From: Diphasiastrum complanatum
Lineage: Eukaryota > Streptophyta > Lycopodiopsida > Lycopodiales > Lycopodiaceae
DNA: 64,000 nucleotides
NCBI GenBank assembly: GCA_029204225.1
Contig: CM055107.1
Span: 5,588,900 to 5,652,899, forward strand
Direction: 5' to 3'
The notes beneath the pieces were generated by a model, which saw only the letters and a program-made list of their open reading frames with translations, searched no databases and was not told where the DNA came from. Positions 11,266 to 23,500 of the stretch are shown here, in pieces. Position 1 is the stretch's first letter; each line of letters opens with the position of its first letter. The position numbers and the translations under genes were made by a program.

Positions 11266-14230
11266 GCTTTCTTGTAAGCCTGTTTTCTTTATCTTTTTTT
11301 AGTTCCTTTTTTCTCAGGAGAGGAGCAAGCTTCCTTCTCCTTTGAGATGTTTCAATTTTTTGGGTTTTCTGAGAGATCCTACATACTGGGCAACGTAGAT
11401 CTCAGCGCTTTTCTCTTTTTTTGGGTTTTCTAACAGTAGCGTATAACCTGAGAGGCGGAGATTTACATGATTAAGAAGCTTTTCTAAAGTTTTTGTCAAG
11501 GAATGAACATCGGATCCAGCTCTACTCCCTCAGAAGCTTTCAAAATTCAGAATTGTAGCATGAAGAACCCGAGGAAGTTAACTTCATGGCAGCAGATGCA
11601 TTTAGTAGAAAGCTTAGCCTTCTCAATGACGAGAACACACGACCTGAACGTGACAATAAGGTTTCAGAAGAGCTAAGGCATTGACACTAAGACATATAAA
11701 TGAATGTGTGTGTGCGCATGTATCTGAGTGCATGAAACAGACACAGCGAAAACAGTGGAATGTGGTGATTACGTGCACTACGTATATTCATTCAAGAAAA
11801 ATCTGAATAAGGTATGGAAGTGAGTACTCGGGAATGAAATCCCTGACAATACTTGCAATAAGATCAACAAAGAGGATCCGAGGATAGACACCAAGGACAC
11901 AGTCTGCTGGACTATCAAATTATCATCAATCCGTGGATCTTGAGCTCACTCTCACACTTCACTTGTTCCCAAAAAGATCAGTGACGGATTCTTGCTTAAG
12001 CTCAAGGCTGAATCCCGGATACTGATTCAGCAAATAAGGTCCCCCCGGTGAATTTTGGGTGGTGCCCACCTGCCAGAACCATGCAACAGCAAAACTGGCC
12101 TCAGGATTGGACAGACGAACGCATACTACATACGAAAAGTTGCTGCATTCGAGAGAAGAAAAAAAAAGTTGCTGCAGCATGCATGATGCAATGTCCAGGA
12201 CCGGCATGCTAAAATGTTTGTCTTGAGGTGGGCCATTGCTCATGAATGAAAAGCAATTCGCAAAGAATTATGTTCTTACAAGTACTCTTAAGCCATCAGC
12301 AGAGACGAGGTTGAGTGCTGTACCCAGTAAGGGACTAAAACTCTAAAAGCACACTGCAATGCAGCACACTTTAGCATCTCGCTTGATCATAACTACCCAT
12401 GTCCTATTATTTGTAGTCCATTATTTAAATTTTATTCCATGAGCTCATCTCACTTTAAAGTTTAACCTTAGATCCAGTGCTTATCAAAAATCTTCATCAA
12501 ATCCTTATAAAAAAATATAACACTTTAATGAAATCAAGAAATTGCTAGTATATAACCTGTTAATTTTAAAATCTAGAACTAAAGTTAGTGCATATTGTAC
12601 AAGTTAGAAACTGACATCTTTTGTGAATTTTTTACAAGCGAAAATCTGCAACCCTTGAAACTAGCACGTGAATTGTTAATTTCAACAATGTGCGTGCTCT
12701 TTATCAATTTTTTAAGAGCCCAGGTTAGAATCTAAATCATAGATGGCATGCCACCATGAGTGAGCAAGTGAGGTGGGCTGTCCTATGTAGCTGAAGGTAA
12801 AATACTTGCATGAAGGATTTGATCCGTTCATCTTCAGCTGAATCAGATTTTTAAGAGTAAATTTTAGCATGTAAGAGTCAAGACTCAAAACTTCGTAACT
12901 TAGAAGGCTCATAAGTCAATGACTTAGGTGCATAAGCTATGATGCCATCAATCCATGTCAAAGATTATTTTACTTTCAAAGAAACACAAAAATATATAAA
13001 CAAAGTGTCAATTGAAAGTCACCAGCAAACATTATCCTTCCTTAAAACCTAGCAGTAGAAAATCAAATTTCATATAGAACCAATATAATAATGAGTTGAA
13101 TCAATAATAATCGGTAAACTCTTCTTGCATTTTATATTTCATAGGTAAAACATGTAAGGAAGAAGTCATTTGAATCAAATAAGGCAAATCTAAAAATATT
13201 CTTAATAGGTTTGAAATGTAAATATGTAAGTAAAATCTTTTTTGAAAGCTAAGAATAAAACAAGAAAATCAGTAAAAAATGAAGATCTGCCCTTCAAATT
13301 CACGCGTCTCCTCTTTCTCCCAAAAATCTTGCCTAAAGACTAAAGCCATTCAATGTGCTTTTTTAGTTTTTATCCCACGGTTGACTGTTTAACGGTTAAC
13401 CATTCACATCTATACAGGACTACTATTCCCAAAGCAGTAAAGTGAAATTACTTTTTGCCAGTGGTCCTCAAAGGTACCAGCCCATGTGATGTAGCTTACA
13501 CATAGGTACTCAATAAAAAGTTACAAACTATTCATAATTGTAATCCTTTATTAAAGTACGGCTGATGAATGCCTCTCAACTATTCTTTGTATTTATGTGA
13601 TAACTCATGCTGGAATTCCATTTCAAAAGTGGATCCTTACTAGTTTTCGGATAGCAGGCCTACTACATAGTTCCCAAACTGAACCTCCATTCTATTCTCA
13701 AAACAAGATTTCATATGTAGCAGGCTTAGTACGTAGTCCCAAACTGAACCTCCATTCTTTTCTCAAAGCAGGATTTCATATAAATTTTGAAGGATGTTGA
13801 TGTTTTTGGGGGAGATGGTGGTTTCATGGATGATGGGCTGTACGTTGCACTAAAGAGACTAGTTCTCAATATGTTAACATCTTTCTAAATATCCATGAAA
13901 TCACTTTTTGAGAAGAAAATGTCAAGTTTATTTTGGAATTATGTTGACTTTATTGACAACTAACAAGTATCCACTTTTGAAGTGGACAGCACCATAATTG
14001 AATGCATGTTGTGAACTCGTATAAAGATTACCAAAAACATTCATTTTCAAAAGTGTAAAGGATGGCTAGGGAAATAGATCATTTTTTTATGGCTAACTTT
14101 ATGAGGATATTTTTCTTCAAAAAAAAATTTCATACACTTAAACTTATGATATGGGTGAGTTCACATTAAAAATTCATAGTATGCTAAAACTGTAGGTGAA
14201 GTCACTTTCAAAGTTCATAATTTTAGCTTC
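11266..14230. other. Upstream flank of the NIP gene, mostly featureless
   Basis: The part next to 11266 should hold the 5' untranslated region and promoter of the minus-strand NIP gene. A 94-codon minus-strand frame at 11959-12243 has no recognisable domain. The rest is AT-rich with no supported gene; a 66-bp tandem duplication lies at 13654-13785. Confidence 0.45.
13654..13785. repeat. Two-copy 66-bp tandem duplication
   Basis: GCAGGC, then CCCAAACTGAACCTCCATTC, then GATTTCATAT occurs twice with a period of 66 bp and a few substitutions. Confidence 0.85.
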
Positions 14231-15070
14231 AATGTTTGAACTTGTACATTGTCATCACATGTTTTGCAAGTGACCATTTGTTAATGAGCATCCTGAAAAC
14301 TTTACAAAACTCAAAAACCAGAAGGCTCGAGTTTTTCAAAAGATCAAAAAATCCAATATCGGATTTTTTCAACCCAATGTCAAACCTAACAAACAGAGAT
14401 TTTTGGACCTTGGGTCGGGTCGGACTGGTTTGGATTTTGTTTTACCCTTCACTAAATTATCCGAGCATGTTCTACCTTAAATCTGATCGATCAGATTGGG
14501 TCTAATTTTTTTGACCCCAGAAAATTCGACCCTCAGTATATTTTTCGACCCAAAGTAAACTTTTCAATCCTTTGTATAAAATTCAACCCTATTTAATTTT
14601 CAATACTATCAGTCAGAACTGACCCAATGACTTTGCGTTGACAATCCGCCTATTTTTGTACATGTATTTACAACTACAAGGTGGTTGTAATTAATATAAA
14701 AGATAGCATTTAATGCGAGTTAGTTATAGATGTTTTCAATATATCTAATCCTAGAATCTTCATCAGAAAATTTCTTCTGATCTTCTGATATCAAAGTTCA
14801 CTCAGATAGTTCTATTGCATGTGTTATCACACATAACGATCAGAGTTCTCATTCTGTAGCCACCTGAAGTTCTCACTTCATGCGATTGTACTCCTTCTGG
14901 ATATTAATCAGAGTACATTTTGTCTCCACTCAGTTGTTGTTCCATTGCGCATTTTTGATTCATTCATTTTTAAAGATCTGCTACTAATTGTGGCAGTTTC
15001 GATCCTATCACCACTCGCTCCTAGTTTTTGCTCACAAACCCACTGATCTTCGACAGATAGTAGTATCTGA
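14231..15070 (+). repeat. Degenerate Copia LTR of the Copia-3 type
   Basis: AATGAGCATCCTGAAAA near the start, GACTTTGCGTTGACAATCCG in the middle, and ACTTCATGCGATTGTACTCC with CTGCTACTAATTGTGGCAG near the end follow the order of the Copia-3 LTR (20726-21602) and of the LTR starting at 46200. A weak primer-site relic (TAGTATCTGAAT) stands at about 15058-15069. It is probably an old solo LTR or LTR remnant; the edges are approximate. Confidence 0.5.
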
Positions 15071-16238
15071 ATGGGATCTATGCGAAAGTAGATACAAATT
15101 TTGAACCAACGTACTTCCCTAACTATTTCAATGACTAAATCACCTATGTGAATGTTCTCATGTAGCATGTCAAATGTAACAAATACTATCGACATCCATT
15201 CTTGAATATGTAATACAGAAAAATATCTAAGAGGTGTGGCCATCTAATAGGTTGACAAGTCACTGATCCATGGTGTAGAAGAAGGTGTTGTGATGTGGTG
15301 AATTTGGAGGCCTATGATCTTAGATAGGATCTAACCGAACTTGAAGAGACTCTATATCAGAACCCACTCTTTATCAGAATCCAAACCCCTATGGAATGCT
15401 AGTAAGACTCGAAGGGATTCTAGGAGGGGGTCATGAGAGATTCATCTTAAATCCATCCCAAAAATCTAAACTGTTCTTATGTTTATGATAGAGCTATTGG
15501 TAGATTTATTTGGAAGAATGCTTACTTGGAATTCCCAAGGTCAAGTCATTGTAAACAAGGCTCTTCTAATTCTTCCCCTATCCTTGTTTCCTAAGTTTCT
15601 ATTCATAGTATTGGTTGATCCAAGTGATTGTGATGGTGGAGTAAAGATTGGGACAATCAGAATTGGTTGTGTCACTTCAGCATATCTTACAGAAGTAGCA
15701 TCTGTCAGACACCAAGATCCATCAGTCAAGAACTCATACACTTCAAAATAGTTGTATTCTCCATATTGCTGTGTTAAATTTATCTCCTCCACTCTCATGC
15801 TGCATTTTTTTACTCATGTTGTCGCACAGTCCGCATATTTACATGTAAAATAAGACAGATGAATAAAACGTGTCTGTCTGCATAAATACAAGTATATTCT
15901 CACAGGCGAAAAAAAGACAAAAAATGCGACATTGTGTTTTTACACGTGTTTTGTGTCAGGCGAAAAAGAGACACTACCTTACAAAATGCCGAAGGTGCCC
16001 TAGGAAAAGCGAAGGCACCCTATAAATCAAATCCTAAGACATTTCGTCCGAGTGACACATTTTTCGCATCTTCACCAATGTTCATTTCAACAAAGGCTGA
16101 CATCGCGGCCTTTTCATGCTCATCCCGTACAACTGTGCTAACAGATTTGACAATGACAGCAACCACCCATGATCTCCTATAGAAAGCACATCCACTTTGT
16201 ACTTTCTTCATCTGCACACCTATAAAATTATGTATATA
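15071..16238. other. Gene-free stretch with a minus-strand LTR fragment
   Basis: Around 15905-16075 the minus strand contains GGTGCCTTCGCTTTTCC and GCGAAAAATGTG, which resemble the minisatellite units of the Copia-3 LTR. I take it as an LTR fragment in opposite orientation. No coding frame is supported. Confidence 0.4.
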
Positions 16239-16963
16239 TGTTGGATACCATCCGCGTATCCAAAGTGTGTGTAAAATAACTGTATCAGAAGCTTATCAGA
16301 GATAGACGAAGTAGATGCCTTGCACATTGATTCTTTTGTATTGTCAGTAATAGGTTCATCTCTTTTACAGATTGAATTAGCTTTGTAGAGCACGCAGTTC
16401 AATCCGCTATTGTCTTGTGCTCCACAACATTATTGACATGTATATTTTGCTATACTTAATCTGCTAACAGCTCTGTTGTTCTGCGTTCAGATTTGTGTCG
16501 ATAGTGCGATGCTTTTCTTCATGTTGTCTAACTCTCTTGTTTCTCAATTTGGTAATCTATTCTTAGCGAATAATTATTAGTCTAGTTGTTGAAGACTAAT
16601 ATTTAGTCGTGCCTTTTGTGAATCATTCGCGACTGATTATCAGTCGAACTCAGTCTAGCTCTTCGCGAATCATTTATGACTAATAATTTGTCTAGCTGTT
16701 CATGATAAATTATTCTTTTGGTGTCTTGTTAATGTTTGGCTACATAATCAGATTGACCATGATTTCTATCACTAACATTCTGTTCGTTTTTTATAGGCAT
16801 AGTCATGCTTAGAGAAAGAGTGATATAGCTCATTCTGCTGCGCACAAACACTTTCTGTTCGAGCTCGTCTCTCGTTCAAGTTTCGATTTCGTTTCTTTTT
16901 TGTGTTCGTTTTTTTTTCGAGCTATTTTCGTTCCTCACACTCACACACCCTCTTTCTCCAACA
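16239..16963 (+). repeat. Copia-2 5' LTR (725 bp)
   Basis: It starts TGTTGGA and ends TCCAACA, a perfect 7-bp terminal inverted repeat, and the end abuts the primer binding site directly. Confidence 0.88.
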
Positions 16964-16975
16964 TGGTATCAGAGC
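16964..16975 (+). promoter_or_regulatory. Copia-2 primer binding site
   Basis: TGGTATCAGAGC, complementary to the 3' end of plant initiator tRNA-Met. It starts minus-strand DNA synthesis. Confidence 0.92.
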
Positions 16976-17116
16976 TATTTTCGTAGCCTGATAAGCTTCC
17001 ATAGTACAAGACTCTACTAGCCGATAGAGTAATTGTCTTCTCGTTCTGTAACTCAGTGCCATATTTTCATACTTAAGTCATTGATAGTTTTCCTATCACT
17101 TAGACTAAGCTTCCAC

Positions 17117-17735
17117 ATGGATTTCCAAGGGAAAGTCAGTCCCATCATGGACAAGCTTAATGGAGCCAATTACCATCTGTGAAAATTTAAGATGAAAACT
17201 ATACTAATGGCTAAAGAATTGTATGACGTTGTTACAGGTGCAGAAGGAAAACCCGAAGCAGACGACACAACAATCGCCAGATGGAAGCTGAAGGATGGAA
17301 AGATTTTTGCGTTGATCGTCCTCAACATTACAGATACCCAGATCGGCCATGTATCCTAGGCCCAGACATTGAAAGAAGTCTGGGACATCTTGAGCACACT
17401 ATACTAAGTGAGAGATATAGCCTCCAAGCTACATCTTAGGAAGAAATTTTACTCCCTCAAGATGGCGAATGGTGATTCCCTGTAGAATCACATCAATCAA
17501 TTCAAGAACCTGCTAAGGCAAATGGCCGTTGTCGGATTTGTCATAGACAATCAAGACGCAGTGATGCAACTGCTTACAGGCTTGCCAAGCTCATATGACA
17601 GCTGGGTGATGATCATCACGACACATCCAGAACTGACTCTTTCGAGAGTCATTACTATGTTGTTGCAAGAAGACACGCGGAGGAACGAAGCCTCAAGTTC
17701 CTTAGCTGATTATCATGCTTTATACACCAACAAGA
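17117..17735 (+). pseudogene. Copia-2 gag fragment
   Basis: MDFQGKVSPIMDKLNGANY is the usual start of a Copia gag (the DUF4219/UBN2 type). The frame is broken by stops in YHL*KFKMK, VS*AQTL and DSL*NHI. It continues with LTGLPSSYDSW and LSRVITMLLQEDTRR. Directly after this, where the CX2CX4HX4C knuckle and protease should follow, it passes to pre-integrase residues, so about 150 or more codons are deleted. Confidence 0.85.
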
Positions 17736-18785
17736 GCAGACTAAGCAGAAGAAAAGTTTACTTTGGCATTATAGACTTGGTCAATTGAATCATGCTGCTG
17801 TACAACAAATGTCTAGACAATCTATTGTTCTTGATCTCGACTATCCTTGTGATAAAGTCGAGTTACATGTCTGTCAAGACTGTCTAGTTGGTAAACAGAC
17901 TAGAAAACCATTTAAATCAAGCCATCAGCATATTGCTAGAGGATTGTTAGACATTGTACATTCAGACATTTGATGAGAACTCCTTTGCTGAAGGATGCAA
18001 AGTATTTTATAACTTTTATTGATGAATTTTCCAGAAGGACTATGGTGTACTTTATAAAGAAGAAATCAGAAGCCTTCAATTGCTTCAGAATCTTCAAGGA
18101 GCGTGCAGAAAAGGAGACTGGACAGATGTTCAAGGCTCTAAGGTCAGATAATGATGGAGAATATATTTCTATTGAGTTTAAGGAGTACTGCCAAAGCCAA
18201 GGCATTGAGCAACAATTCATCACTCCTTACAATCCTCAATCTAATGGCTTAGCCGAGAGGAAGAACCGTACTCTGGTTGAATAAGCCAAATGTATGCTAG
18301 CGCATGCATCTCTGCCCAAGAGATTTTGGGCCGAAGCTATCTCCACTGCAGCTTACGTCCAGAACAGATGTTCGACCAAGGCCCTCTCAGGCAAGACACC
18401 CCACGAGGTGTGGATAGGCTCTAAGCCTTCTGTGAAGAACCTAAGAGTGTTTGGATGCATTGCCTATGCGCAGATCCCAAAATACACGAGGAAGAAATTG
18501 GACTTCCATGGTCTCAAGACCATCCTAATTGGATATACTTCATCTGATAATACATACAAGTTGTATGATCCTGATACCTAGCAAATCTTGTGTAGCCGAG
18601 ATACAGTCTTTATCGAGGATCAGTTCGTCGACATCAAGGGCAAGGATATTGCTCTAGGAGAACCTTCATCACCTGCCATTGACACGACTATCCGAGCTTC
18701 TGGCTTAGGTGTGTCTATTGTCGACCCACTTTTTGACAGCGAATCAGACGAAGACATTGCTGCTACCCAGCAACAAGTCCCGTGA
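17736..18785 (+). pseudogene. Copia-2 pre-integrase and integrase
   Basis: It contains the pre-integrase zinc region (LNHAAVQQMS, CQDCLVGKQTRKPF) and, after a TGA at the end of LLDIVHSDI, the integrase core: FIDEFSRRTMVYF, LRSDNDGEYIS with Asp, and NGLAERKNRTLVE with the catalytic Glu. The C-terminal part follows (FWAEAISTAAYVQNRCSTKA, KPSVKNLRVFGC, KTILIGYTSS). Further stops lie at about 18282 and 18579. Confidence 0.85.
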
Positions 18786-19437
18786 GTGGTTCATCAGTCG
18801 AATCCTCCCAGAAGATCAAGTCGAGTGCACCCACAAGGTATACTCCCGAGTCTGCATGTCTCTTGATATAGGAACCGACGACAATCAAAGAGGCACTCAA
18901 CCAACCAGACTCCGATCTCTAGAGAGAAGCTATGGACAGATTGTATTCCTCTCTGATCAAGAACTAGATGTGGTCACTAGTCGAAGCTCCTATTGGCTGC
19001 AATATTATTGATTGCAAATGGATCTTTAAGATCAGATACAATGCCAACGGAGCAATTGATCGAAGGAAGACAAGATTGGTAGCATGAGGATTCACTCAAA
19101 TCTCCAACGTCAACTACAGTGAGACTTTTAGTCCAGTAGTCAAACATTCGTCGATCCGAGCACTCTTGTCTTATGCTACAGCTGCCGACCTCAAAATACA
19201 TCAACTTGATGTGCAAACAACCTATCTGAATGGAGTTATACAAGAATACATCTACATGATCCGGCCCAAAGGATACGTTCTGGAAGGTATGAAGAATCAT
19301 GTCTGTAAACTCCACAAAGCACTTTACGGCTTGAAACAGTCTGCCAGAGCTTGGTTTCAGAGGATCAACACATTCCTCATCGAACAAGGATTCAAACCAA
19401 GCACTGCTGATTGCAAATTGTTTGAGAGTCCTATTTA
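18786..19437 (+). pseudogene. Copia-2 RT N-terminal half
   Basis: Spread over two frames: NCKWIFKIRYNANGAI-like residues, then HQLDVQTTYLNGVIQEYIYM and LHKALYGLKQSARAWFQRI, ending at LFESPI. The catalytic YVDD is not reached. The element is cut here. Confidence 0.8.
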
Positions 19438-20720
19438 GTACAATATTAGGAAAAGGCTCTTTTTAGATTGGGGTGAACTATGGTGGTATGGGTGCCATAA
19501 TTATTATGTTTTTGGGATTGATGGAATGCCAAAATAGTTTTTCACTATAATGTGTAGGTGATTTCAAATTGACTCTAAAGATGAAAGCATTGTTTCACGA
19601 TCTCTAATTCCAAAAGTGGTCTTAGTTATAGATGTTAATCAAGTTATGTATGAGTAGATATGTGAGGTAGCCTTTTCACAACATTATCACTCATTGTCCC
19701 TCATTCCTTTTAAGTTCTCTTTATCAGACCCAAGATTTGAGTTTCAAGACAAATTCTTGTAGATTTGTCAAACATTTGGTACATTAGAGTGCTTGGTGGT
19801 AGTGTTGGTGTCTTTCAAGTATTTGGTTGTCAGTTTAAATCTTGTTTATTATGCAATGCATTAATCAAACATGAGCCATGTTGTCCCCTAGTTAGTATGG
19901 AACGTTAGTTAAGAGATCATTGGATGTCCTTAAATTCTATAGTTTAATCTTGTTTGTCATTGAAAATGTCTTGTCAAACACAAATTTTGATTCCAATTCA
20001 CATTGATAAGTCTTTGTAGATTAAGAATTAGGTATCCGCCTTTAGTCCTATAGGTGCATGGAAGTGAGGATTTAAAATTATTTTCTTGCCAATAATGACT
20101 TTCAAGTGATGTAGAGTTTTTGTGCTTTTTCAAATGCAAAAAACTATCTTAAGGCATACTGCATCAAATTAAATTACAATGCCTAGATGACTAAAAGATT
20201 GTTGATGTCTCCCACCATAGCCAAGATATTGGACTAGACTTTTTCTTGTAGTGGTGTTGATTGGGCCTTGAATATGGGTTGGTAGTGTAGATGAGATGTA
20301 TTTATGAGCTTGCTCTTAATGAACCTTGTAAACAACTTCAATGAAAGTAGTAAGAAAATTCTCTCGCATATGTGACAACATAATAATATGGATGACACTA
20401 GCCCTAGCAGTAGAAAGCAGACTTCTACTAACATATGTGGCAAATACAAATGGGGGAGAATGAAATGTTTTACTTTTACAGTTGAAGGGCTAGTTCATAT
20501 CAAGTTTGACAATAGCTCTAATTTGAAATTTGTTTCGTTCAAAGTGACTTAAAAACTCTAGCTAAAACTTGGTTTGTAACGGTTAGTTTTTATCAACATT
20601 GTGCAATCTTTAACTTGTGTAAGCTCATCTCTTACATGATTGAATGGTGGAGATGATGAAAGGGGATCCATTTTATTCATTATATATTCACCCATGATGT
20701 TTTCATACTAATGTCACTAG
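19438..20720. other. Gene-free stretch, left flank of the Copia-3 nest
   Basis: AT-rich, no supported coding frame, no LTR ends recognised. Its right border is the target-site copy of Copia-3; the same locus resumes at 39779. Confidence 0.5.
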
Positions 20721-20725
20721 TGTGA
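20721..20725 (+). repeat. Left target-site duplication of Copia-3 (TGTGA)
   Basis: The five bases immediately before the 5' LTR are identical to the five after the LTR end at 39773. Confidence 0.85.
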
Positions 20726-21602
20726 TGTTAGATTTCTTATGCTCAGCCTTAAACAAATCGTTCAAGTAATGAGCATCCTGAAAAACCGAAGGCCGACAAC
20801 ATATTTTTTTTTTTGGTCTTCACATTTTTCTCCTTTGAGATTTTCTATGCGTTAGAAATCATTCTAAGGCACCTTCGCCTTTTTCGCTCCTTAGAGAAAA
20901 ATGCGACACACTGGCCAAGTGGCCAGAATACCTTGAAAATCATTTTTAAGGCACCTTCGTCTTTTCGCGTTTTTGCTCCATAGCGAAAAATGCGACACAC
21001 TGGCCGAGTGGCCAGAATACCTTAGAAATCATTTTTAAGGCACCTTCGTCTTTTTCGCCTTTTTCACTCCATAGCAAAAAATGCGAGACACTGGCCAAGT
21101 GGCCAGAATACCTTAGAAATCATTTTAAGGCACTTTCGCATTTTTGCTGACCGACTTTGCCAATGGATGAATAACCCTAAAACAGCTGGACAAACAAATA
21201 TCCCAAAGGCGGTTGACAGTTACCAATTTTTGTACATATGCAAAGACCTGACATAAATAGTCTTAAAGGCTTGTAAGATATTTCCTCTCTTGTAAATCTC
21301 TATATTAGTTGAAACAAGCTATGTAAGTGTAGATTTTTGGAATTTCTCTTCTCCAATCAGAGTTATCTGTAACCAGCGTTATCACACTCAACAATCTGAA
21401 GTTATTACTTCAAGCCATTGTACTCACTGTTGATATTTATCATAGTGCAATTTTTGTCTCACTACTGCGTCGTTCATTTGCACAAACTGTATGAATTCTT
21501 CTACTTGAATATTTCTGCTGCTAACTGTTGCGTTTCTGTTCCTACACGCCTACGCTCTGAGCGACCGAGCCTCCGCTGTGCTCATGACACTGTTTTACGA
21601 CA
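20726..21602 (+). repeat. Copia-3 5' LTR (877 bp)
   Basis: It starts TGTTAGATTTC and ends TTTTACGACA, directly before the primer site. It includes an internal minisatellite (20852-21155). A TATA-like CATAAATAG is near 21253. Confidence 0.92.
20852..21155 (+). repeat. Minisatellite within the Copia-3 5' LTR
   Basis: About 3.5 units of 80-90 bp, each with TTAGAAATCATT, AAGGCACCTTCG, GCGAAAAATGCGACAC and the short palindrome CTGGCCAAGTGGCCAG. The same array lies in the 3' LTR at about 24679-24995. Confidence 0.9.
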
Positions 21603-21614
21603 TGGTATCAGAGC
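21603..21614 (+). promoter_or_regulatory. Copia-3 primer binding site
   Basis: TGGTATCAGAGC directly after the 5' LTR, complementary to initiator tRNA-Met. Confidence 0.92.
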
Positions 21615-21745
21615 AGACATTTCAATAATCTATATTTTTACTGTGGATTATCAGTCTTGTTTCTATCAAGACATCTTTCTAGCAAACGCACAGCCAACAA
21701 TATTCAGACAATCTTTGTTTCTACCAACGATCTAGTCCAACCAAA

Positions 21746-22312
21746 ATGGATCCGTCATCTAGTTCATCTCTCATTGACAAACTCGATGGAGATAACTACC
21801 ATCTCTGGAAATTAAAGATGAAGGTTATACTTCGAGCCAAAGAATTGTGGGACATCGTTGATGGCACAGAACTCAAACCAGAAAGTGATGCAACCGTCAT
21901 CACCAAGTGGAGATTGAGAGATGGCAAAGCATTTGCCATGATCACCCTCAACATCAAAGACACTCAAATCAGCCACATATGTGCTGCTCAGACAGCTAAG
22001 GATGCATGAGACATCCTAGCAACTCTCTACGACATTAGAGACATTACATCCAAGCTCCATTTGAGGAAGAAATTCTTCAACCTCAGAATGTCTGAAGCAG
22101 ATAGTGTTTCGAGTCACCTCAACACTTTCAAAAATCTTATGGAGCAGATGACTGCAATTGGCTCAGTCATAAAAGAGTTCGATGCACTCATGACTCTATT
22201 ATTGAGTCTACTTGAAGCCCACAAAAATTGGGTAATGGCAATTTCTACCCAGAAGCACCTCACTCTATCAAGAGTAATCTCGCTACTCCTACAAGAGGAA
22301 ATCAGAAGATCA
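21746..22312 (+). pseudogene. Copia-3 gag fragment
   Basis: It starts MDPSSSSSLIDKLDGDNYHL, the typical gag N-terminus, with the conserved WKLKMKVILRAKELWDIV and LRDGKAFAMITLNI. An in-frame TGA at 22007 (normally Trp, in DAW) interrupts it. It resumes with LRKKFFNLRMSEADSVSSHL and ends at LSRVISLLLQEEIRRSAS. The nucleocapsid zinc knuckle and the protease DSGAS region are deleted. Confidence 0.88.
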
Positions 22313-23500
22313 GCATCATTGTTGTCCAACGTTCTCCATGTTCCAAATCTAACCAAGAATCTGCTCTCAGTAAGCAAAATCACCGATTCAAGTCGGAGGG
22401 TCGAATTTGATATAGAAGGCTGCACAATCCTTGACAAATTCCAGAAGGTTCTAGCCTACGGAAGAAGAAGCGGCTATCTTTACAAACTCAACCACTTATA
22501 TTCCTCTAACAATCAAGCTCTTCACACAACCACTTCTGAATCAACTGATATGTTGTGGCATTTCAGACTAGTCCATCTTAATTACAACAGTATTCAGCAA
22601 ATGTCAGCTTAGAATCTAGTACAAGACTTGCCTTCAGTCAGCAAGCCAACTTCTCCATGCGGAGGCTGTATTATCAGCAAGTATGTTAGAAATCCCTTCA
22701 GTTTAGACTCAGTTCATACATCCAAGGGCTTGCTTGACCTTGTACCTAGCGACATTTGTGGCCCGATGCAGACTGCTTCCACAGGGGGAGCACTCTATTT
22801 CCTAACCTTCATCAACGACTTCTCTCGAAGTACTGCAACCTACAATATGAAGAACAAATCCGAAGCATTCAAGTTCTTCAGGCAATTCAAGGCGTCTGCA
22901 GAAAACCAGACCCAGAGAAAGATCAAGACTCTACGCACAGATGGAGGAGGAGAGTACATCTCCACAAAATTCAAGGAGTTCTGCAAGGTCAATGAGATAC
23001 TTCAACAATATACAACCAACTACTCACCTCAGTCCAATGGTGTAGCTAAGCAGAAGAACCAGACACTCATCGAAAGTGCCAAGAGCATGTTGGCCCATGC
23101 CTCTCTTCCAAAGAAGTTCTGGACAGAAGCTGTTACTACAACTGCCTACTTACAGAATCAATCCATCACCAAAGCCCTGAATGGCAAGACACCTTATGAG
23201 ATGTGGGCAGGATCAAAACCATCACTCAAACATATTTAAGTGTTTGGATGCATCGCTTTCACTCAGATCTCTGAGGATCTAAGAAGAAAGCTAGATGACA
23301 AGAGCAGGAAAATGATCTTCTTCGGCTAAAATCAAAATCACAAGGCATACAAGCTCTACAATTTGGATACCGAGAAGGCATTCACTAGTACAGATGTCAT
23401 TTTTGTGGAAGACCAGTTTCTCAACCACAAAGGGAAAGCTGTTGATCATTCTGACTCACGGATTGAGCAACCAGTCAATTCCGATCTATCAATGCATTTC
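22313..23500 (+). pseudogene. Copia-3 protease tail and integrase
   Basis: The frame continues without a break from gag into the end of protease (VLHVPNLTKNLLSVSKITD), then pre-integrase (LWHFRLVHLNYNSIQQMS, CGGCIISKYVRNPF). The integrase core follows (FINDFSRSTATYN, LRTDGGGEYIS, GVAKQKNQTLIESA). The catalytic Glu of the usual GVAERKN is Lys here. Stops lie at 22612 and 23237. The end (VFGCIAFTQI, STDVIFVEDQF) joins an RT fragment near 23485. Confidence 0.85.

Larger units (their letters stand above)
16239..19437 (+). mobile_element. Copia-2: 3'-truncated Copia element
   Basis: A complete 5' LTR and primer site are followed by gag, pre-integrase, integrase and the first half of RT. Homology stops at about 19437, before the YVDD box, and no 3' LTR follows. 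Gag and pol are littered with stops. The gag zinc knuckle and the protease are missing. Confidence 0.85.

Noticed and set aside
11959..12243. 94-codon minus-strand frame upstream of the NIP gene
   Set aside because: No domain, no splice support; could be chance.
20852..21155. CRISPR-like array
   Set aside because: Units are 80-90 bp full repeats without unique spacers and lie inside an LTR of a plant retrotransposon.
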